Source of the DNA: Byssothecium circinans
Lineage: Eukaryota; Ascomycota; Dothideomycetes; Pleosporales; Massarinaceae
Assembly: GCA_010015675.1 (NCBI GenBank)
Contig: ML977001.1
Location: 639,816-703,815 of the forward strand
Direction: 5' to 3'
Length of the DNA: 64,000 nt
Shown: positions 54,637 through 64,000 of the stretch, piece after piece
Layout of the letters: each line of letters begins with the position of its first letter
Numbering within the stretch: position 1 is the stretch's first letter
The notes under the pieces: generated by a model
What the model was told of the DNA's origin: nothing
The model's database searches: none
What the model saw: the letters and a program-made list of their open reading frames with translations, nothing else
Program-made: the position numbers and the translations under genes

Positions 54637-56100
54637 TCAGTCTTCGAATAGAGAGCCACCAAATCGTAAGCAAAAGCCCCAAAGTCGGCGCACTATTGCA
54701 ATTACATCTATCCTTGTGGAATTCAAGCTCGACTCTCCGGGCCGACATATCAGTCGTGCCCACTCACGTCTCGATATTCCTCTCATTACGACGATGCATC
54801 GCATCCGCCACAAATTTTGCGCCAATGTTATAGTCCACAAACACAACGCTGGACCTGTGTCTTGCCAATCCCACATTTCTTCTTGGAAACAGACAGCCCA
54901 GACCCAGCACATCATGATGCAGCGAGCCAAGCTATGCCACCATTCATATTTCAAAGGTGCAAAAGAGTGCAGTACTTCAAAAATAGTGTGGGTTGCGGAT
55001 GGAAGAGAGTACAGACCCCACGGCATATTCGTAGTAGGGAGCCTAAGCGGGTCCAGCAGCGCGGCGGTGTCGGTATACGCGAGCGCGAGTTGGGAACGAA
55101 GCGATGGTACGGAGGCGAGGAGTGCGAGGCTCGGATGCGTTTCGTTGGAGCAATTGAGGACTGTGACTTTGCGAACAAAGTCACCATTTGGCCTAACTTC
55201 TTCTTTAACGCTGAAAGTCAACGTGAGATGCGTTGTGAGTGTTGATTTCTGTTTCGTTTCCAAACCAGAATGGGAATTTCCCGCGTTCTCGTCTTTGAGT
55301 GTGTCGACGAGTCGCAATGTGAACCGATACAGCACATCGAACAGCGGCTGCGAAGAGGCGACAGCAAGGAATTCGTCTTCAGATCCTCGACTCGTGGTAA
55401 CGACAAGCATTCGTATATTCCCTGCATTGATGTAAGCATGAGCTTCATACTGAGAACCTCCTTTCACAACCTCGATGAGCCGATACGGCCGTTTCTCCGA
55501 TATGGGGAGAGCTTTCACGGACTCCACCATCTCATCATCGAGCGTCGCGCACGATAGAACTAGATATTCCTCCGCAGAAGAGGCCGGTTCCTCTTCGACC
55601 AGGGTATCCTCATCATCCATGTCATAGAAAGGCGCGGGCTGCAAGCTGAACATCGTCGACGGGTATTGACTGAATATCTCCGCAATGCACATCCGCGAAT
55701 GCACTTGGAAAGCAGCAGGGGCTTTGATAGCGCTGGGGCTCGTATTTGGTGTGTTGACCACTTTTCCGCGTACAGGGTCCTGAAAGTCGTGATCGTCTTC
55801 GAACAGCCTTCTTCCTAAGATGTTGGCCCCTTTCCCTTCTAGACACTCTCTTACATGCTGTGGTAGTTCTCCGAACGGTATGATAGTATCGACCTCATCT
55901 CTAACATTCTTCCAGAGATCGACAAGTCCAAAGGTAGGAGTGAGGCGGTGGAAGCGTTCGTCCGCGTTTGAAAATCGAGCTGGTGCAGTTCCGCGAATGC
56001 GCTCTTCGGCTGCAGCGCAGATGGCGTGTCCTTCAGCAGAGAGGACTCTGGCAAGCGCAAGGGTTGTGGGTGTAGACGGTGATGTGAAAAGGTATCGCAT
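54637..56100 (-). CDS. ATP-grasp-like protein, degenerate active site
   Basis: An intronless gene of 487 residues. The start MRYLFTSPSTPTTLALARVL with AEGHAICAAAEER resembles the pre-ATP-grasp Rossmann-like domain of carbamoyl-phosphate-synthase-type ATP-grasp proteins, and TFGLVDLWKNVRDEVDTIIP continues the pattern. Near residue 320 the segment VTVLNCSNETHPSLALL stands where the family usually has the metal-binding block ECNPRTH; the Glu and the NPR are replaced, so catalysis is doubtful. The C-terminus has a hydrophobic Trp/Cys-rich segment (about 370-425) that may associate with membranes. Family placement is inference from pattern memory. The same strand and close spacing as its neighbours may be chance. 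Confidence 0.65.
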   Translation of the reverse strand: MRYLFTSPSTPTTLALARVLSAEGHAICAAAEERIRGTAPARFSNADERFHRLTPTFGLVDLWKNVRDEVDTIIPFGELPQHVRECLEGKGANILGRRLFEDDHDFQDPVRGKVVNTPNTSPSAIKAPAAFQVHSRMCIAEIFSQYPSTMFSLQPAPFYDMDDEDTLVEEEPASSAEEYLVLSCATLDDEMVESVKALPISEKRPYRLIEVVKGGSQYEAHAYINAGNIRMLVVTTSRGSEDEFLAVASSQPLFDVLYRFTLRLVDTLKDENAGNSHSGLETKQKSTLTTHLTLTFSVKEEVRPNGDFVRKVTVLNCSNETHPSLALLASVPSLRSQLALAYTDTAALLDPLRLPTTNMPWGLYSLPSATHTIFEVLHSFAPLKYEWWHSLARCIMMCWVWAVCFQEEMWDWQDTGPALCLWTITLAQNLWRMRCIVVMRGISRREWARLICRPGESSLNSTRIDVIAIVRRLWGFCLRFGGSLFED

Positions 56101-56472
56101 GATGATTCTGGCGGCGACCCTTGGCCTTTGCGGTCATAATTGAACGTTTGAAAGGGAATACTGGCTATGCTGTAACAGTGCAGCTCACTGGCCCATACGG
56201 GGAACGTTTTATCATGCCGTGGGAAACGGGTCGCGTATAGGCGCGTCATGTTTAAGAGGTTGGTGTTGCAGTTCGGACGCGAAGGAATGCGTGGGGTGTC
56301 AGTTGGGAATGAACGCCATATTCTACAGTGAAGGTAGCAGATTGGAGTATTAACAGATCTTTAACGTTAGCCGTATTCGCGATGTCGACGTGCCCGGCGA
56401 CTAGGTGGGTATCATATTGTTGTACATGCCTTACAGTCTACTCTACATTATCGACACATGTTCATGCGCTCC
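56101..56472. other. Intergenic stretch
   Basis: The promoter of the ATP-grasp-like gene and 3' flank of the mitochondrial protein gene. No further feature was seen. Confidence 0.4.
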
Positions 56473-58161
56473 TCAACTCGGCACCAGCGTACTGGGATGT
56501 GTTGGCGGTCCATCCCTTCCCACACTCTTCAGATCGTCGAGTAGCACCTTCAAGTGACTCACCCTGTTGCGATTGCTCCCCCAAGTAACCGCCTGCGAAT
56601 AATACAGCAGATCCCACGCATCATCTGACAGGCTTTCTAGAAATGTGGGCAATGTCCTCGCCTTGTAATACGCGCGCCACAGAATACGTCGCACATCATC
56701 ATTAGCGCCAACGTACGCGAGCTCCATAGCCTGATTGAAGGATTTCAGGGCGGGCGAGACGTTGAAAGGGGAGGGCAGCCGAACGCGTAGAGCGGTGAGG
56801 GCGGCGACGTGTTCGGGAGTACTGCGGGCGACAGCAAGGCGTTCTTGTAAGCCGGCTGTGCGGGAACGGGGGAGGGTAGACGGATCAGGTGCGACTTGGT
56901 GGGGGATGTTGGTAATGTCTGAACCTTGCTCTTGAGCTTCTGTGACGAGTTTCTGGATATACATGAGCTTCTCCATCAGCTTGGGGTCCTTCATGATCTC
57001 ATCAACTTTGGCCTCGAGCTCGGGATCGACCTTTTCGCTCTCTTCGTCGACGGTGGGAGAGGCGTTCTTCCCGGGGGCTTGAGATAGCGTGAGCTTGGTG
57101 ATCTCTTTGGACAGTTGGCTGAAGTCGAGCTCGCGATCTTCATCATCGTTCTCTTCTGTTTCGGCGAGCGGATCTTCTTTTATGAGTGCGTCAAGCTCGT
57201 CTTCCACCTGTTTGTCGCCACCCATGGCACCCATGAGGTCCCTCATCTGCACCAGCAGCTTCTCAAGGCCTTCAGGCGAGTTTCCAATCTCGTTCTCATC
57301 CAAAGCCACGAACTGCTGTCTTACTGCATTCAATTTCTCGGGGTCTACGCCCTCTTGTGCCTGCATTTCTTCCAGCCTCTTCATGAAGGCGGGGTTCGCA
57401 GAGAGTTTTGCCTCGACCTTCTGCAGCATCTCGGCGAAATCGGAGCTGTCCCAGTCATCGTTGCCGTCGGGAATTCTCTCTTGCAGCTCCAAAAGATCTG
57501 CCTTCGCGTCGGCAAGCGCGGGGTCGTTGATCAGCTCTTGAATCGACTCGTGCGTGCCCATTTCCAGATTTGCCTGCAGCTCATCCAGCTTCCGCTCTTC
57601 CTGTTTCTCCAGCTTCTCGTCCAGCGCCTTCTGTTCTTCTCTTGTCAGAATGGTAGCCTTCAACTCCTGGAGTTCCTTGGTCAGGTCTGAGAAGTTTGGG
57701 TTTGTCATCAGGTCGTCGAGCAGCCGCCGCCTGAGATGCGCATTGTCGTAGTCCGGATTCTCCATGTCCTCCTGTATCATAACAGCCGTGTCATTATATC
57801 TTCTCCGATCCTCTGGCGTCGCAATGCGCTGGATCAGCCGTTCGGGTGTCCCCTGGTCTAGATCCTGCTCGTACCATTCAATTACTGGCATGTCTGGGTC
57901 ATTGATCTCCTCTTCCGTCAGCGGCCGATACACCTCCTCTGCCATTTCCGGGGTGTTTGGGATACGGAAGGTGCCATAGCCGGGGAATTCTGCCTTCAAT
58001 TCCTTGTCGTCGACCGTGACGCCGGCGGAGACTTTTTTGGTGCGTTTGCCGCGGAGGAAGTGCGTGGGGAGAGGTCGAGCGAAGGGACATCGTGGCGGGA
58101 GAGGACGGGCAAGGGCGCGTAAGAGAGATGAAGAGGGAATGTAGGCTCGTGAGAGCGCCAT
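56473..58161 (-). CDS. Predicted mitochondrial coiled-coil protein
   Basis: An intronless gene of 562 residues. The first 45 residues are rich in Arg, Ala and Ser without acids (SSSLLRALARPLPPR ... RGKRTKKV), a good mitochondrial presequence. Residues about 60-420 are highly charged and helical with repeated NP-x-x-x-x-L-type units (NPNFSDLTKELQEL, DPALADAKADLLELQ, NPAFMKRLEEMQ, DPKLMEKLMYIQKL), suggesting an alpha-helical repeat. The C-terminal 90 residues (ALKSFNQAMELAYVG, ILWRAYYKARTLPTFLE, WDLLYYSQAVTW) look folded and conserved. It probably acts in the matrix in mitochondrial gene expression or ribosome-linked work, but I cannot name the family. Confidence 0.78.
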   Translation of the reverse strand: MALSRAYIPSSSLLRALARPLPPRCPFARPLPTHFLRGKRTKKVSAGVTVDDKELKAEFPGYGTFRIPNTPEMAEEVYRPLTEEEINDPDMPVIEWYEQDLDQGTPERLIQRIATPEDRRRYNDTAVMIQEDMENPDYDNAHLRRRLLDDLMTNPNFSDLTKELQELKATILTREEQKALDEKLEKQEERKLDELQANLEMGTHESIQELINDPALADAKADLLELQERIPDGNDDWDSSDFAEMLQKVEAKLSANPAFMKRLEEMQAQEGVDPEKLNAVRQQFVALDENEIGNSPEGLEKLLVQMRDLMGAMGGDKQVEDELDALIKEDPLAETEENDDEDRELDFSQLSKEITKLTLSQAPGKNASPTVDEESEKVDPELEAKVDEIMKDPKLMEKLMYIQKLVTEAQEQGSDITNIPHQVAPDPSTLPRSRTAGLQERLAVARSTPEHVAALTALRVRLPSPFNVSPALKSFNQAMELAYVGANDDVRRILWRAYYKARTLPTFLESLSDDAWDLLYYSQAVTWGSNRNRVSHLKVLLDDLKSVGRDGPPTHPSTLVPS

Positions 58162-58727
58162 ATTATCGTCTGCTTCGGTGATGCGGTGGCTCTATCACAG
58201 GTCGTAGATGGTAATGGACGAGGCTTCGGCATCTGCAAACAGGGCAAACAGCAAACGATCCAACAACGCTTGGCGTTCGGGGGTCCGCAATTCTCCGCAA
58301 CGTCGGCGGCTCGGCAACTCAGACGTCAACGTCACTTCATCACTCTTTCGACTTCTATCTCTAGCTTCCATATCTTCCATTCTTCCTCACTGCTTTCCTG
58401 TATTTACCATCTCTCTAAATTATTGCTTTAAACAGTTGTTTTTGCTAGGTCTCTGCATCTCAATTTCGTCATTCACGCCGTCATCGTTGCTGCACCCACT
58501 GGTCGCACTTCAATGTCACCATGCCCATGGTACCTGACTGTCGTCATGCTCTTCTCTTTGCAGCTCCATCCCGCTTATCCCGTGGTCTCCATACTTTGCC
58601 TCAACATGATCTATTCCACTGCGATTGCTGTATTTCTTGACATCGTCCCCGACATCCTGCATCAAGTCCATTGATCTTCTTGCTTCGTTTGAGCTAGTTC
58701 GTTTGTGTGTTTCCATCCATCGTTTGT
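58162..58727. other. Intergenic stretch
   Basis: Upstream of the mitochondrial protein gene and downstream of the PLC-like gene, both minus strand. Plus-strand frames at 58186-58537 lack domains. Confidence 0.35.
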
Positions 58728-59813
58728 CTATGCCAGCATATATACAAGAAGCGTTAGCGCCACAACGGCTGCAAGCGAAGGAGAGCCCTCCCGACCAGCA
58801 GCATTCGCATCCACCTTCTTGCGTGCGACAGTGTCAAGCCTCCCCACGGGATGTTGGACCTTGTTGAAGATATCCACTGTCTTGATGGCCGGCCCAACAT
58901 TGAAGAAGTCGACCAGTACGAACGTCGGCTGCCGCCTAAGCTCATTCCCACACTTCAATAAATGTGACCCTAGCCCACCTTTACCACTCCAAGAATTGGT
59001 CTCGTTGATCTTTCGCTCGTCCGGTATTTGAATACCAAACGCTTGCTGCCAATATAGCATGTGGTTCATCAAAAACAGCCTCCCCGAATCCCGCATCTCT
59101 GCAATCGACGACTGATTCGACGGTCGGTCAGGCTCGCAGGCAAAGTCCTTTCCATCGACTACATCGTACGCATTTTCCCAGACGAAGTCAAATTCGTTGA
59201 CCAGGTACGGTGCGTTCTCTTTGTCGACTTTGAGCGGATTCACGAATGTCACCAGTCGCTCGCCCTTTCCGATCATATCCCCCAATGATGGCCACGTCGT
59301 CACCGTCTTATTCGATAGCGCCGGCGCCTTGTTCACATCCTTCGGTATGTATCCCAGCCGTGCCAAATCTGCCTTCGCATACTCGCCCTCCAACTCCGTC
59401 GCATCCACGCCTCCGATGTTGACCAGCAACAGCGTGACCACCTCGTTCGTATTCTTATCCATCCACGCTCTTATCTTCGAAAGCCAGTCCTGAAGTCTGC
59501 CAGCATCAAACATCCCGCAACTACTATGGCAAAGATGTAGTTCTCGCGCTCCCGTTGTCTTGTTCGAGGCAATGTGTATTTGTGCTGAGAGTAGCCTGAC
59601 GCCGGCGTCAAGCTGCGCGACGGAGTCGAGGTATTGGTTACCGAATGACGAGAAACCGGTGCTTGTGTCGCGGAGAAAGGGCGAATCGTGTGCACCGAGG
59701 TGCGTTATCTGGTCGTATGATGTATTGCAAAGATGTGGTGCGTTGTTGCAGGCTCGTTGCGCTAGTGTGGTGCTAGCTAGCGCTGCGAAGAAGGACAAGA
59801 GATGGCGGATCAT
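58728..59813 (-). CDS. Secreted PLC-like phosphodiesterase, probably GPI-anchored
   Basis: An intronless gene of 361 residues. Signal peptide MIRHLLSFFAALASTTLAQ is followed by ACNNAPHLCNTSYDQITHLG and AHDSPF, the first catalytic-His region of PI-PLC X-type TIM barrels. GVRLLSAQIHIAS and RELHLCHSSCGMFDAG follow, then LLLVNIGGVDA and the late barrel strand FVLVDFFNVG. There are several N-glycosylation sequons (NTS, NKT, NQSS). The C-terminus ends in a small residue patch (GREGSPS) and a hydrophobic tail (LAAVVALTLLVYMLA), as in GPI-anchored proteins. The fungal branch lacks the calcium-binding residues of eukaryotic PLC and its substrate is uncertain. Confidence 0.87.
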   Translation of the reverse strand: MIRHLLSFFAALASTTLAQRACNNAPHLCNTSYDQITHLGAHDSPFLRDTSTGFSSFGNQYLDSVAQLDAGVRLLSAQIHIASNKTTGARELHLCHSSCGMFDAGRLQDWLSKIRAWMDKNTNEVVTLLLVNIGGVDATELEGEYAKADLARLGYIPKDVNKAPALSNKTVTTWPSLGDMIGKGERLVTFVNPLKVDKENAPYLVNEFDFVWENAYDVVDGKDFACEPDRPSNQSSIAEMRDSGRLFLMNHMLYWQQAFGIQIPDERKINETNSWSGKGGLGSHLLKCGNELRRQPTFVLVDFFNVGPAIKTVDIFNKVQHPVGRLDTVARKKVDANAAGREGSPSLAAVVALTLLVYMLA

Positions 59814-60427
59814 ACTCTGAAGCTTTTGGTGTTGATGCGAGTGTGAGATTTGTACACGCCTGAGCGATGCGGGAACAAGGAGACAATGTTGATAGCGGTG
59901 TAAGAAACAAAAGCTGCTTTTGGCGCCTTCATTGCGGTGTTGAAGTCCTGAACACTGGATATTCAGTGCTATTGTTCACATCGTTCAATGAAGCACAATA
60001 GCTTCAGTCACCTATCACTGAAAAATCTCACTTCACCCAACTTCACTTAAGCACTACAAATCGGTACATGACGACAAAGCACCTTTCCTATTACCGCACA
60101 GGCTGTTTGATAAAGCCGCCTAGTTGATCAAACAAAAGAAAAAGAGCCAGAAACCCCAAACTGCTCCCTCCCCCCTTCTCTCTCCGCAGGCGAAATGCGG
60201 TTGCCGAAGACCTACACACACGCCAAATCAGATCAGTTCCACAATCTATCTTCGTCTAGCTACCGGAGGGCTGTTACAACTTACGTTGATGAACGCGGCC
60301 GAAGCCGAAACATGGTAGAACGGTGGGCAAAAGCCCAGCTGCGATGATGCGGATGCTAGCGAGGTGGGTCGACCAAAGTCGACGCGTTGCTGGCGACCAG
60401 AGTCACCGAACTGCTTTTGAATACGAA
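59814..60427. other. Intergenic stretch
   Basis: The promoter side of the PLC-like gene. A minus-strand frame at 60246-60452 may be an exon of the small gene to the right, but I found no secure join. Confidence 0.35.
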
Positions 60428-60644
60428 TCAGCTTAATCCTTGAAGAAGACATCCAGTAAAATATGGATCAAGATATAAGAACCTACGATTGCGCCGGCGG
60501 AAGCCTTCCAAGCTCGACATCTTACGGTGGCGGCGGCTGTAAGGGAAAGTACCTGTCCCGCAAGGACAAGCTGAGGACGAAGAGCAGGCCCAGTCCCGCG
60601 AAGATTCCAAGGAGCACCAAGAACATGCGGAGTTTGTAATCCAT
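60428..60644 (-). CDS. Possible small single-helix membrane protein
   Basis: The ATG at 60644 reads MDYKLRMFLVLLGIFAGLGL then LFVLSLSLRDR, an almost ideal single membrane helix preceded by basic residues. Unspliced, it stops after 40 codons (60522). A possible GTACTT donor right after RD and a CGTAG acceptor would instead join in frame to RFLYLDPYFTGCLLQGLS ending at 60428. Both forms are open. It is too short for domain evidence. The TCACC(ATC)-rich leader (about 60650-60690) is low complexity. Confidence 0.3.
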
Positions 60645-62250
60645 CTTGGTGGTGGCGATGGTGGTGATGGTGGTGATGTTGTTGTTGTGGTATGTGTGGG
60701 TGTGAAGAGGAAAAGAGCAGAGAATGCGAAAATTTGACGCGTCGCTTAATTGTTGGGATCCCACGATGGAGGTGAAGGTGAATCAAGAGCTAAGATCAGA
60801 TTGTCATCGCGTTTGCTCTTCGAAAAGAGAAGGGCTGAGCAGTGGGCGGGACCAGTGAGGAGAGAGACGTTGTGGGGCTGGCGCACAGTGGCTAATATCC
60901 CCAGTTGCTGCAACTAAAATCCACGGACATTACCCCAACATCTGTCACTATATAACCTATTTCGTCCGCAAAATCTATAAGAGAGGATCTAAGGCCCCCG
61001 GGGTCAGTGCCGCAGAGCAACACGTTGAAAAGATCGCGCCTCACAGGCCCTTTCTTTTGGCAATTTTTTTTATTAGATGGGATGAAAATCTTCGGAGGTA
61101 ATGGGTTCGATTCCACGAGGGAGAGGTTGTTTAAGACGCGGCTAGCATGTTGCTATATGGCAGCCGATTTTGCACAGTGGCAGTGTGGTGTGCTGGTGTG
61201 GTTGCAGACCTAGGATATTGGCACACATGACGCACACACTTGCGATTACAAGGAGGTATATCACTCTGTTTATTCTCAAAATCTACCAGGAAAGTAGCTC
61301 GGTAGATCTCCCTCACTGCCCGCCTAGTAGCTCGACTGATCCAGCGGCCACGGTACCGCGTCTTTAGAGTGAACGGCCCTTTCCTTTTGCCTGTGCTCTG
61401 GTATTGGAGATGAGATGAAGTTTATTTAGAGTTTATATGTTATTCCACGCGGAGGAGCCATTCGGGGCCTGGTGTTTTGGTTGGGGATTCCTTTTTTGCA
61501 CCGCGAATGGTGTTTGTTTACATCGTATCGCGCAGGTTATCTCAACCTCAGTGCCCTGGGGAATCATCCACTTCCCAGCACATGGCTACAAAATTCACAC
61601 CAGGTATTACGGGCTTTGGGATGCACTCGATGTTGTGCAAAGTTACATCCCAACTGCTGCCATCACGGATACGGCAGCTACGGTACACTCCTACTCGGTC
61701 ACCTTTCCCCTGCTAAACCGAGCTACACCAAGCTTTCCTCCTCTCCACTGCATTACCGCGCAATTTCTCAAATATGTGCAAGCGTCGTTTCCTCGTCTTT
61801 AATCGATCGAGAATATGAAACTCCATACGATCAGCGATCAAGGCGATGAAATAGCGCGACGTCTCGCGAAGGATGTTAGAGCAACATCACCGCAGGTTAT
61901 TGTGCACATATATGGTGACAGGCAATGTGAAATAATATTATAACGCACGTAGAAAAGAGTGGATGAAGTTGGCGAGCGCTGTCGGATGTGTATACGACGT
62001 GGAAGACTTAGAGTTGACACCTGCAGTGAAACATGTAATTCGGAAAAATAACGGTACCATGGTAACTAATAAACATGGTAATTTGAAAATCCCTACTGAA
62101 TGAAGAGTAGCCACCCCTGCTGGGATCCCTGTTTGTCCCGTCGGAGCTGGTAAGACGCAGTATAAATAAACACTAAGGGTGCGGGCTGTGGGATTAGGCA
62201 AACAGTCTCCCGTACATTTCCTTATTGAGACTAGCCCCTTAGCGCGTAGG
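60645..62250. other. Gene-poor stretch
   Basis: No supported gene on either strand; open frames such as 61437-61849 overlap in three frames with no protein-like landmarks. The repeated ATC-type triplets at 60650-60690 and T-run at 61062-61070 are low complexity. A tRNA-like GGTTCGATTCC at 61105 was checked and rejected. Confidence 0.35.
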
Positions 62251-62258
62251 TATAAATA
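62251..62258 (+). promoter_or_regulatory. TATA box of the PD-(D/E)XK-like gene
   Basis: TATAAATA stands about 160 bases ahead of the chosen ATG at 62410. An earlier in-frame ATG at 62284 lies only 33 bases from the TATA box, at or before the expected transcription start, which favours 62410 or 62437 as the real start. Confidence 0.55.
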
Positions 62259-62409
62259 CCTCCGCACACACTAGATAGTTTTAATGCAACGATTTCTCTA
62301 CGCACACCTCAATACGGGCATTGTAATCTATTGGTCTCTGAATCAATTACAGCCAAGACGTGCACCCAACTTCCCAACTTCGCACGCCCCTCCATCCGCC
62401 TTAACCTCA

Positions 62410-63678
62410 ATGTCGCCATGTGAACCCGCTCCGGTTATGACGTCGCATAAATCTTCATCCGCAAAACCCGACGGAATCACATCGCCCTCCAGCTTCGTGA
62501 ACGCGCTTCCCACACCTCCTGCAACCGACGAGAGAACCCCTCTCCGCGCCACCTTTCCGCAAGCAAACCGGGTTGTCGCGTTCTTTAAAGATATCAAATC
62601 TGGGTACGCGGATAGGTCGCAGCCGTGGAGAAAGTTCCAGCTTCTGCCCAGGGAGTACGATGAGATAGAGCCTCTACTCCTCGCGGACACGGACACGTCG
62701 CTCTGGGGCTTTGTTGGGGATAAGGTCCGGTATGATTTTGACGGCGACCGAAACCAACTTATTGTTCGCTTGCCGAAGCAACTACACGTGCATTTTCTGT
62801 CATCCGTCGAACATAACATCGATGCCCAGCTTCGCTCGTTCGCTACCTCGACCACCTTAGAAGAATCGGTCATAAACTTCGCTCGACGCGTACAGAACAG
62901 CGGATCCCCTGACATCTTATTCCCCTCATATACAGATAGCGAAACCGATGTCGCTTCGCATCAGCCGTCGAAAAGCTCGCCCGATGACACATACTACCAC
63001 AGAGACGCAAAATGGCCCGGCGTCATCCTCGAAATGTCATATTCGCAGAAGAATCTAGGGAAGCTTGCGGATCTATATATTCAAGGTTCGAATGCAAGTG
63101 TCCGGGCCGTTGTGGGCTTGGATATCGAGTATCAGCGTCCGAACAAGACAAAGGCGGGTTCAAAGGAAGCGGTGTTTTCGGTCTGGCGGCCGGAGATCAT
63201 ACCGAATGATGAGGGGGACCTGGAACTTGTCACCGTGCAAAAAATTAAGGATCAGGTACGTATTGTCCGCGCAGTGGAGAGAGAAATCTAGCTAATCAAT
63301 CAGCCCTTCCGCGACGCCCAAGGCAACCCGACCTCCTCCCCAGGCCTCGAGCTTCTCCTCTCCGACTTCGCACCCTCTTGCCTCTCGCAAGCAATTACAG
63401 ACCAGAATCAGTCCATAAAAATCTCTACCGACGAGCTCCGCAAATACTTGCACAAGGCCGAGGAGCGGCTGCGGAGACAGCCGAGCGGTTCGCTACACAA
63501 GGCTAGTCTGCCGGCTGGGGTTAAGAAGCGTTGGGAGAGTACGCCTCCTGATGTGCTGGATGATAAGAATGAGAGGAAGTATCGCATGGCAGAAAAGAAG
63601 GCGGGGCAAAGGAGGGATAATGAGGATCCAGATTGGGGGAGTGGGGGCACATCGTCTGAGAGCGCGGCAACTGGGTGA
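62410..63678 (+). CDS. PD-(D/E)XK nuclease-like hypothetical protein
   Basis: Exons 62410-63255 and 63304-63678 joined over a 48-base intron (GTACGT donor, AATCAATCAG acceptor) encode 406 residues. The N-terminus is disordered. Residues about 190-215 read SPDDTYYHRDAKWPGVILEM then SYSQK: acidic residues, a hydrophobic strand ending in Glu, then Ser-Gln-Lys, the pattern of restriction-endonuclease-fold (Uma2-like) domains. VVGLDIEYQ and AVFSVWRP follow as core strands. The C-terminal 100 residues are helical and basic (LRKYLHKAEERLRRQ, KKRWES). Many filamentous fungi carry such genes in lineage-specific sets; roles are unknown. A GGGTGAGT at the stop could be a further donor, so the C-terminus is provisional. 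Confidence 0.72.
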
Positions 63679-64000
63679 GTCTCAACCACTGTGCCGTGGC
63701 ACAGGGTGACCAATAGCTCAGCCTATAGTCACGGGGCCAGATTGATAGATAGTTGCTGGTTTCAATACCGGCGACGGATATATTAGGTACACCACACTCT
63801 TTGATTAGTACTAGAAAAAGGATACAATTGCTTTGGCTACTAAATCCGAGTTCCCTCTCCAAGTAAAGTTATAGATAGTAATCATTCATATAAACATTTA
63901 CTTAAGAAAGCTAATGTTGGACAGCTGAGCACCGAGAGCATGGAGAGAAAAGGATGAATTGTGTGTCGAGCGAAGATGCTCAGGAGACAGGACTATATCG
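63679..64000. other. Right-edge sequence, nothing identified
   Basis: The 3' flank of the PD-(D/E)XK-like gene. A minus-strand frame (63521-63862) overlaps the gene antisense and is a shadow. Confidence 0.35.

Noticed and set aside
61103..61115. GGTTCGATTCC, a perfect tRNA B-box-like sequence
   Set aside because: The flanking bases do not form a T-stem (GGG against CCA/CG mismatch) and no A box or acceptor stem can be placed upstream.

Overview
The window is nuclear DNA of a filamentous ascomycete (Pezizomycotina; Dothideomycetes is my guess). Genes have short introns of about 48-108 bases with GTRNGT-type donors and CTNAC-like branch points, densely packed genes lie on both strands, and there are typical fungal families: CFEM protein, YAT-type amino acid permease, Nat4, LYRM2, an F-box-like LRR protein, and a zinc-finger/APH kinase. 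No bacterial, organellar, rRNA, tRNA or CRISPR feature was found.

Layout. 1-31,900 is a mosaic. Intact genes (amino acid permease 5.6-7.4 kb, F-box/LRR-like gene 14.3-16.4 kb, NAD(P)-binding protein 17.1-17.9 kb, LRR protein 18.3-19.9 kb, small paralogue 21.4-22.1 kb, CFEM protein 24.2-25.6 kb) alternate with long stretches of broken coding sequence. Five copies of a 210-280 bp TATA-containing element (about 0.08-0.35, 8.3-8.6, 12.0-12.2, 27.5-27.7 and 28.0-28.25 kb) sit at or near the 5' ends of these stretches. The copies share short blocks in fixed order but no common reading frame. Downstream of several lie tandemly duplicated, frame-broken coding fragments, most richly at 28.3-31.7 kb. 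An APH kinase gene (one-base frameshift), a zinc-finger gene (two frame changes) and one of two small paralogues (in-frame stop) are also broken here.

32,000-64,000 is mostly conventional: a full-length ABCA transporter (32.3-37.4 kb), three small same-strand genes that look like diverged paralogues with a shared C-terminal WL motif (39.0-43.2 kb), a cysteine-rich secreted protein, a flavin monooxygenase fused to a DUF6314 domain, the divergent pair LYRM2/Nat4, a decayed multi-intron gene at 51 kb, then four same-strand genes (membrane protein, ATP-grasp-like protein, mitochondrial coiled-coil protein, secreted PLC-like protein) and a PD-(D/E)XK-like protein near the right edge.

How genes relate. 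There is no recognisable biosynthetic cluster or operon. The main story is genome dynamics: repeated duplication and decay of multi-exon genes in the left half, with a recurring, apparently conserved 5' element, against a stable right half. Exon structures given here were built by hand from splice signals and frame continuity; those summing to a multiple of three with homologous protein across the junctions are the most reliable.
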